From Clostridiales bacterium (GTDB lineage Bacteria > Bacillota > Clostridia > Christensenellales > Borkfalkiaceae): a DNA stretch of 36,761 nt. The position numbers and the translations under genes were made by a program. Every line of letters starts with the position of its first letter. Position 1 is the first letter of the stretch. Location: NCBI GenBank assembly GCA_022508245.1, contig JAFLVO010000010.1, forward strand, positions 1 to 36,761. Reading direction: 5' to 3'. The notes under the pieces were generated by a model. The model saw only the letters and a list, made by a program, of their open reading frames with translations. It made no database searches and had not been told where the DNA came from. Below are positions 32,801 to 36,761 of this stretch, one piece after another.

Positions 32801-35800
32801 TTTGTTTACGGTAAAGCTGACCATGGCGATCGCCGCGTTGTAGTTGTCGTCCCCCGCTATGGTGGCGGTGATCTCCACGTAGCCAACGCCCGTGATCGTA
32901 ACTTCGCCGTCCGAATTGATTTCGGCATGCTCCCTGCCTACGCTCACGTTCCAAGTAAGTGCACCCGTGCTCTTCACGCCGTCCGTTTGAAGCGTAAAGA
33001 CGTCTTCATACTCAATATAGGACGGAAGCATGATAATTCTGAAATCGGGCTGATTGGCTTTGTTGATTGTAAAGCTCACCTTATCGGAGATATCGTAATA
33101 GTTATCCCCGCCCGACTTGGTTGCCGTGATTTCTACGTAGCCTACGCCCTTGATCGTAACTTTTCCGCTTGCGTCGATATCGGCAAACCCCTTGCCGAGA
33201 GTGACTTCCCAAGCGACTGCGCCATTGCCCGTACCGCCTTTCGTTGCAAGCGTAAAACTATCCAGATAAGTTACGCTTACAGGAAGCCCCGTGATTGCAA
33301 ACGCTTGTTGGTTTTCTTTGTTTGCGGTAAAGCTGATCATGGCGATCGCCGCATTGTAGTTTAAATCGCTTGATTTGGTTGCTGTGATCTCTACGTAGCC
33401 TACGCCTTTGATCGTAACGTTGCCGTCTGAATCGATTTCGGCATACTCTCTGCCGACCGTGACTTCCCAAGCAATTGCACCAGTGCCACTCCCTCCGTCC
33501 GTTTGAAGCGTAAAGCTGTCTTCATACTCGATATAGCCGGGAAGTCCCGTTATCTTGAACTCGGTCTGGTTGGCTTTATTGATCGTAAAGTCGATGGTAT
33601 CAAAGATATCGAAATAGTTGTCCCCGCCTGACTTGGTGGCGGTAATTTCTACGTATCCCGCGCCCTTGACGGTAACTACGCCCGTCTGTTCGTTGATTTC
33701 GGCATACTCTTTGCCGACTGTGACTTCCCACGTGACCGCGCCACTGCCCGTGCCGCCTTCGGTCGCCAATTCAAAGTCTTTGTCGCCGTAGGTAACGCGG
33801 TCGGGAAGCTCCTTAATGGTAAACGGCGTTTGATTTGCCTTGTTTACAGTAAAGTGAATCACGTCAAGTATATCGTTATAATTATCCCCGCCCGCTTTGG
33901 TTGCCGTGATTTCTACGTAGCCCACGCCCTTTATCGTAACGTTGCCGTCTGAATCGATTTCGGCATACAGCGTGCCTTGTGTAACTTCCCAAGCGACTGA
34001 TCCGCCGTCAATTCCGCCCGCGGTGGACAATTCAATGTCCTTGTCGCCGAAAGTCACGCTTTGAGGAAGCCCCGTGATTTTGAAGTCGGGCTGGTTGGCC
34101 TTGTTTATGGTAATGCTGATTTTATCGGAGATTGCGTTAAAGTTGGCGTCCTCCGCTTTTGTGGCGGTGATTTCAACCGTGCCCGCGCCCTTGATCGTAA
34201 CTGTGCCGTTTGCGCTGATTGCGGCATAATCATTCCCCGCGGTCACTTCCCATGCAACTGCGCCCGTGCCTGATCCACCCTTAAAAGAGAGCGCAAAGTC
34301 CTTGTCGCCATAAGTGACGTTACCGGGAAGCCCCGTGATTTGAAAGGCCTCTTGGTTTGCTTTATAGACGGTAAAGCTGATAACGTCGATTATATCGTTA
34401 TAATTGTTCCCGCCCGACTTGGTCGCCGTAATTTCTACCGTGCCCGCACCCTTGATGCTCACCTTGCCGTTTACATCGATTGAGGCATAGTCCTTCCCTG
34501 CGGTAACTTCCCAAGCTACGGCGCCCGTGCCTGTACCGCCTTCGGTTGCAAGCGTAAAGTCCTTGTCGCCGTAAGTGACGCTTAAAGGAAGTCCCGTGAT
34601 CTTGAAATCGTCTTGATTGACCTTGTTAATGGTAATGCTGATTTTATCGGAGATATCGTAATAATTATCCCCGCCCGCTTTCGTGGCGGTAATTTCAACC
34701 GTGCCCGCGCCCTTAATCGTGACCTTGCCGCTTGCATCGATTGTGGCATAGTCGCTACCCGCAGTGACTTCCCAAGATACGGCACCCGTGCCGCTTCCGC
34801 CATCCGTTTGAAGCGTAAAAGAACCGTCTTTATAGGTAACGCTTGCGGGTATATCTTTGATGGTAAAGGCGCTCTGATTTGCTTTATTTACCGTAAGGCT
34901 GATTGTATCGGATACGTCGTTATAATTGATTCCGCCAGCTTTCGTGGCGGTAATTTCTACAAGTCCTACGCCCTTGATTGCAACTTCGCCATTTGCATTG
35001 ATTGTAGCATAGTCCGTGCCCGCAGTGATTTTCCAAGATACGGCACCCGTGCCGCTTCCGCCTTGGGTAGTCAGCACAAAGCTGTCTAAATAGGTGACGC
35101 TTGTGGGAACGTCGTTAATTTTTAAGGGCGCCTGATCGATTTTGTTAATGACCACCTGCACCGCAAAATCCACGTCTCCATTGCCGAAGTCCGTTACCGC
35201 ACGGGTGGTAAAGCGCACGGTAGTATCGACCAGTGGCTTCTTTTCCTGTGCTTTTATCGTTAGATTGTAGCCGCCGTTTTTGACGTTTGCCCCGCTCGGA
35301 ATTTTAAGGAGGTTGCCCTCGATATACGCTCCCGTCAAACCGTCATAGTCTGTGATTGTGTAGGTAAACTTATCTTCCGTAGGGCTTCCGTCCTCATATT
35401 CGAGCCACTCGTCCAAATTGCGTTCTGCGCTCTGCCCGTAGTCCAAAGTTATCAAATTGTTCGTCATGGCGCCGAAGCGAACGCTCAAACCGAGTATCGT
35501 ATCTTCCGTAATCTGCACGGTACTGTTAAAGCGGACGCCGTTCGATTCATACCAGTCGTCGTCTGTGGGCGGCGTTATTGTGTCACCGTTATTGACGTAG
35601 GTAAAGTAAATCATTTCGCCGTTCTTGATAAACGAGGCCTTCCACACTCTTTTGGGAAGTTGATCGGTCAGCACGGGGTATTTGTCGATTTCGTGTTCAT
35701 TCCCTTTCAGCAACTGCCCCCATACTTGCGTCGTCTGACCGCGTTGCAGCAACCAAGCTATCTCGCCTGAGTTAAATACAACTTCGGTTATGACCGTTGC

Positions 35801-36761
35801 GCCGTCGGTATCCGCTTTGTTGATACCGCCCGCCGCGGTGTTTGTCAGATAATAGCAGTTTGCGACCGTGCCCTCGCTGTTGTTGATTTTGTTTAGTCCG
35901 ACCACACCGCCGACATTGCCGCTACCTGTAACGGTGCCACGGTTATAGCCGTTTTTGACCGTGCCGAGCGTGGGTTTTTTGCTTGTGCCGCCGCAGTTTT
36001 GTCCCACTAAGCCGCCGACATTGCTGCTGCCTGTAACGGTAGCCGTATTGTAGCAGTTCGTGATCGAGGCGCCGTCGTCATTTTGCCCCGCGACACCGCC
36101 GATATACTGGCTACCGCTTACAGCACCTGTATTATAGCACTCAGTGATTTTAGCTTGGGCTATACTCTGTCCCACAACGCCACCGATATAGTCCTTGCCG
36201 ATTACAATACCTGTGTTGTAGCACTGCGTGACCGTGCCACCGTTGTTTTTCCCGACAATACCGCCGACGATAAGATTATTCCCTTCGCCTATTGTGCCTG
36301 TATTTCTGCAGTTTATAATTTTGCTACTGCTGACATTGATGCCAACAATGCCACCGACAGTACTGCTCTTGCCCGTACTATCAATCAGTGAAATAGTTCC
36401 GGTGTTCTCGCAGTCGACCACTTTAGCATTTAGCCCATAATTTTGCCCGACAATGCCACCGGCATACTCGCTCAAACAGCTTACATCGCCTCTATTGCTG
36501 CACTTGTTTATCGTACCGCCGCGATTATATCCCGCAATTCCGCCGACAGGTTGACCCGAACTGCCTCCCTTGACGGCTCCTTCAAAAGAGCACTTTTCTA
36601 CGGTGCCTACGTCAAAATAACCGACGATACCGCCCACGTATCCTTTGCCGCTTACGGTACCCTTAACTGTAAGATTTTTGATAGTGCCATTTTCAACATA
36701 TCCAAATAAACCTTGCCAGCCCTCAGTACTGTCGATATACAGACCTGAAATCGTATGATCG
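29837..36761 (-). CDS. Second giant surface protein: GLUG repeats, 17 Ig-like repeats, membrane anchor; 5' partial
   Basis: The frame stays open to the window edge, so the start and any signal peptide are missing; about 2307 residues are visible. From the N-terminal side: about ten GLUG-type units (VGGIVG..N.G.V..CYNTG.V) down to about 35830; a region of mixed domains (35830-35145); 17 tandem Ig-like units of about 87 residues (35145-30720) with the pattern ANQ..F.I..LP.SVTYGD..F.L...GG.G.GAV.WEV, VTIKG.G.VEITATK, NYNDISD.ISFTVNK; three units of about 71 residues (ATPEYTIP..L.A.YGD) to 30090; then a Trp-rich membrane helix (about 30065-29995), RNRKK, and a Gln/Ala/Glu-rich tail. There is no LPXTG. 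It is probably a cell-surface adhesin-like protein; ligand unknown. The organisation mirrors the giant protein at 7305-20654, although the repeat families differ. Downstream lies the decayed partner gene. Confidence 0.85.
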   Translation of the reverse strand, partial: DHTISGLYIDSTEGWQGLFGYVENGTIKNLTVKGTVSGKGYVGGIVGYFDVGTVEKCSFEGAVKGGSSGQPVGGIAGYNRGGTINKCSNRGDVSCLSEYAGGIVGQNYGLNAKVVDCENTGTISLIDSTGKSSTVGGIVGINVSSSKIINCRNTGTIGEGNNLIVGGIVGKNNGGTVTQCYNTGIVIGKDYIGGVVGQSIAQAKITECYNTGAVSGSQYIGGVAGQNDDGASITNCYNTATVTGSSNVGGLVGQNCGGTSKKPTLGTVKNGYNRGTVTGSGNVGGVVGLNKINNSEGTVANCYYLTNTAAGGINKADTDGATVITEVVFNSGEIAWLLQRGQTTQVWGQLLKGNEHEIDKYPVLTDQLPKRVWKASFIKNGEMIYFTYVNNGDTITPPTDDDWYESNGVRFNSTVQITEDTILGLSVRFGAMTNNLITLDYGQSAERNLDEWLEYEDGSPTEDKFTYTITDYDGLTGAYIEGNLLKIPSGANVKNGGYNLTIKAQEKKPLVDTTVRFTTRAVTDFGNGDVDFAVQVVINKIDQAPLKINDVPTSVTYLDSFVLTTQGGSGTGAVSWKITAGTDYATINANGEVAIKGVGLVEITATKAGGINYNDVSDTISLTVNKANQSAFTIKDIPASVTYKDGSFTLQTDGGSGTGAVSWEVTAGSDYATIDASGKVTIKGAGTVEITATKAGGDNYYDISDKISITINKVNQDDFKITGLPLSVTYGDKDFTLATEGGTGTGAVAWEVTAGKDYASIDVNGKVSIKGAGTVEITATKSGGNNYNDIIDVISFTVYKANQEAFQITGLPGNVTYGDKDFALSFKGGSGTGAVAWEVTAGNDYAAISANGTVTIKGAGTVEITATKAEDANFNAISDKISITINKANQPDFKITGLPQSVTFGDKDIELSTAGGIDGGSVAWEVTQGTLYAEIDSDGNVTIKGVGYVEITATKAGGDNYNDILDVIHFTVNKANQTPFTIKELPDRVTYGDKDFELATEGGTGSGAVTWEVTVGKEYAEINEQTGVVTVKGAGYVEITATKSGGDNYFDIFDTIDFTINKANQTEFKITGLPGYIEYEDSFTLQTDGGSGTGAIAWEVTVGREYAEIDSDGNVTIKGVGYVEITATKSSDLNYNAAIAMISFTANKENQQAFAITGLPVSVTYLDSFTLATKGGTGNGAVAWEVTLGKGFADIDASGKVTIKGVGYVEITATKSGGDNYYDISDKVSFTINKANQPDFRIIMLPSYIEYEDVFTLQTDGVKSTGALTWNVSVGREHAEINSDGEVTITGVGYVEITATIAGDDNYNAAIAMVSFTVNKENQAAFAITGLPASVTYLDSFTLATSGGTGAGAVTWKVTVGDEFAEIEETTGKVTIKGVGYVEITVTKSGGENYNDISDRISFTVNKANQPDFRIIELPSYIKYEDVFTLKTDGSKGKGTITWAVTEGRAYADVAPNGEVTISGVGYVEITATIASDDNYNAAIAMVSFTVNKENQAAFTITKLPASIAYEDVFTLQTNGGTGGGAVTWEVTLGKEFADIDANGKVTISGVGYVEITATKSGGDNYNDISDKVSFTVNKANQAALTISGLLNSVTYGDKDFLLTVSGGSGKGAISWDYTGKVTISATQNVATITVNGAGEVTITATKAEDEHYKAISTVISFTVNKANQADFNIIKLPAGVTYTDAPFTIEADGGSGEGAITWKATGNVTISADGKFATITVNGAGEVTITATKAEDENYNAITTIVSFTVNRAHQDAFTIVDVPNSVTYGDKDFTLKTQGGSGNGAVTWSVIDGNAFAEIDASGKVTIKGAGEVTITAIKAEDENFNSTLATISFTVNKANQTDFNIIGLPASITFNDGAFTLTADGGSGNGAVTWDFTGKVSLDTVGKTATVTTGGAGEVTITATKAGDDNYNAISTVISFTVNRANQSALIISGLPLGVNYKSKSFTLTADGGSVAGAAIWQVSEGSDFVTIDSNGEVTIKGAGWVEITAVKSGGNDYYDISSVISFTVEKATPEYTIPEGLTAAYGDSLADVVLPAGWAWDDALATKVGVPGVHSFSATFTHSEAANYNTVTVLLTITVVKATPVYTLPTNLTATYGDTLASVLLPTGWTWNDALTTKVGKAGQRTFTATFTPNDTENYETVTVALTITVKKAIPQFTLPDGLKATVGDTLADVALPAGWTWNDALNTKVGNAGQRTFMATFTPSDTENYETVAIALTITVEAKGASSFWWWILLLIVMLILFLFVVLLILRNRKKESSKEAAAEDASSQSEAVLQTAGKQQATTQTPAENAPPTIEEATKHR
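30085..30720 (-). repeat. Three tandem 71-residue repeats next to the membrane anchor
   Basis: Each unit is about 210 bases and reads like A[TI]P.[YF]T[IL]P..L.A..GD.LA.V.LP.GW.W.DAL.TKVG, then F.ATFT..[ED]..NY.TV. The second and third are closest to each other. MBG-like Ig fold by appearance. Confidence 0.85.
30720..35145 (-). repeat. Seventeen tandem Ig-like repeats of about 260 bases
   Basis: Counted by hand from the linker [AE]NQ/IDQ to the terminal strand F.TVNK; spacing is 258-264 bases. Units 13, 14 and 16 share a variant core (ITATK...TVNGAGEVT) and units 7-12 form alternating pairs (see findings). Unit boundaries are approximate. Confidence 0.85.
35830..36761 (-). repeat. GLUG-type repeat array
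   Basis: About ten units of 25-35 residues, each beginning [VI]GG[IV][VA]G and most with a conserved CYN or C.N segment; the first is cut by the window edge. GLUG motifs form beta-solenoid-like stretches in bacterial surface proteins and IgA-peptidase-type adhesins. Confidence 0.85.

Noticed and set aside
30720-35145. CRISPR array
   Set aside because: The repeat units are about 260 bases, continuous and in frame, with no short repeat-spacer pattern.
7305-36761. Mobile element or phage origin for the giant genes
   Set aside because: No transposase, integrase, terminal repeats or tRNA attachment sites are visible; local duplication of the module is enough to explain the layout.

Overview
The window looks like chromosomal DNA from an anaerobic, Gram-positive-type Clostridia, most likely an uncultured gut lineage; Christensenellales-like is a guess from style, not a database result. 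The reasons are strong AGGAGA-type ribosome binding sites, consensus vegetative promoters, very large Ig-repeat surface proteins with C-terminal membrane anchors, and a complete histidine-to-glutamate operon of the formiminotransferase type. I see no phage, insertion sequence, CRISPR array, tRNA or rRNA. Almost everything is transcribed from the minus strand; hutD is the only clear plus-strand gene.

Layout. (1) 1-4158: a membrane-anchored protein cut off at the window edge just where an AAA-type ATP site should start, preceded by a 1099-residue protein that fuses a degenerate family-3 glycoside hydrolase, two membrane helices and a degenerate copy of the same AAA-like domain. A consensus promoter lies at 4316-4344. 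(2) 4523-5656: a rhodanese fused to a TtcA-type PP-loop tRNA thiolase. (3) 5764-20654: a surface protein of about 4450 residues made of dozens of Ig-like repeats, translationally coupled to a 513-residue membrane protein that carries two copies of a domain I cannot name. A 76-residue coiled-coil protein lies upstream. (4) 21266-27627: the operon hutH-hutU-ftcD-hutI-cyclodeaminase, with a sigma-A promoter, a perfect dyad in the leader and a terminator. It converts histidine to glutamate, ammonia and methenyl-tetrahydrofolate. (5) 27628-28679: a 1 kb spacer rich in hairpins, with two possible small or decayed ORFs. (6) 28680-29225: hutD on the plus strand, more G+C-rich than its surroundings. 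(7) 29252-36761: a decayed copy of the unnamed domain, directly downstream of a second giant surface protein (GLUG repeats, 17 Ig-like repeats of about 87 residues, three repeats of about 71, membrane anchor). Its 5' end is outside the window.

The most interesting signals are two. First, a giant Ig-repeat surface protein followed by a protein with the unnamed KTLxLYLA-type domain occurs twice, once intact and once with the partner in ruins, which suggests a recurrent two-gene surface module. Second, the GH3/AAA protein appears to have lost catalytic residues in both of its enzyme-derived halves while sitting beside a probably active AAA relative. Function assignments for the hut enzymes and the TtcA protein are firm; those for the surface proteins are structural only.
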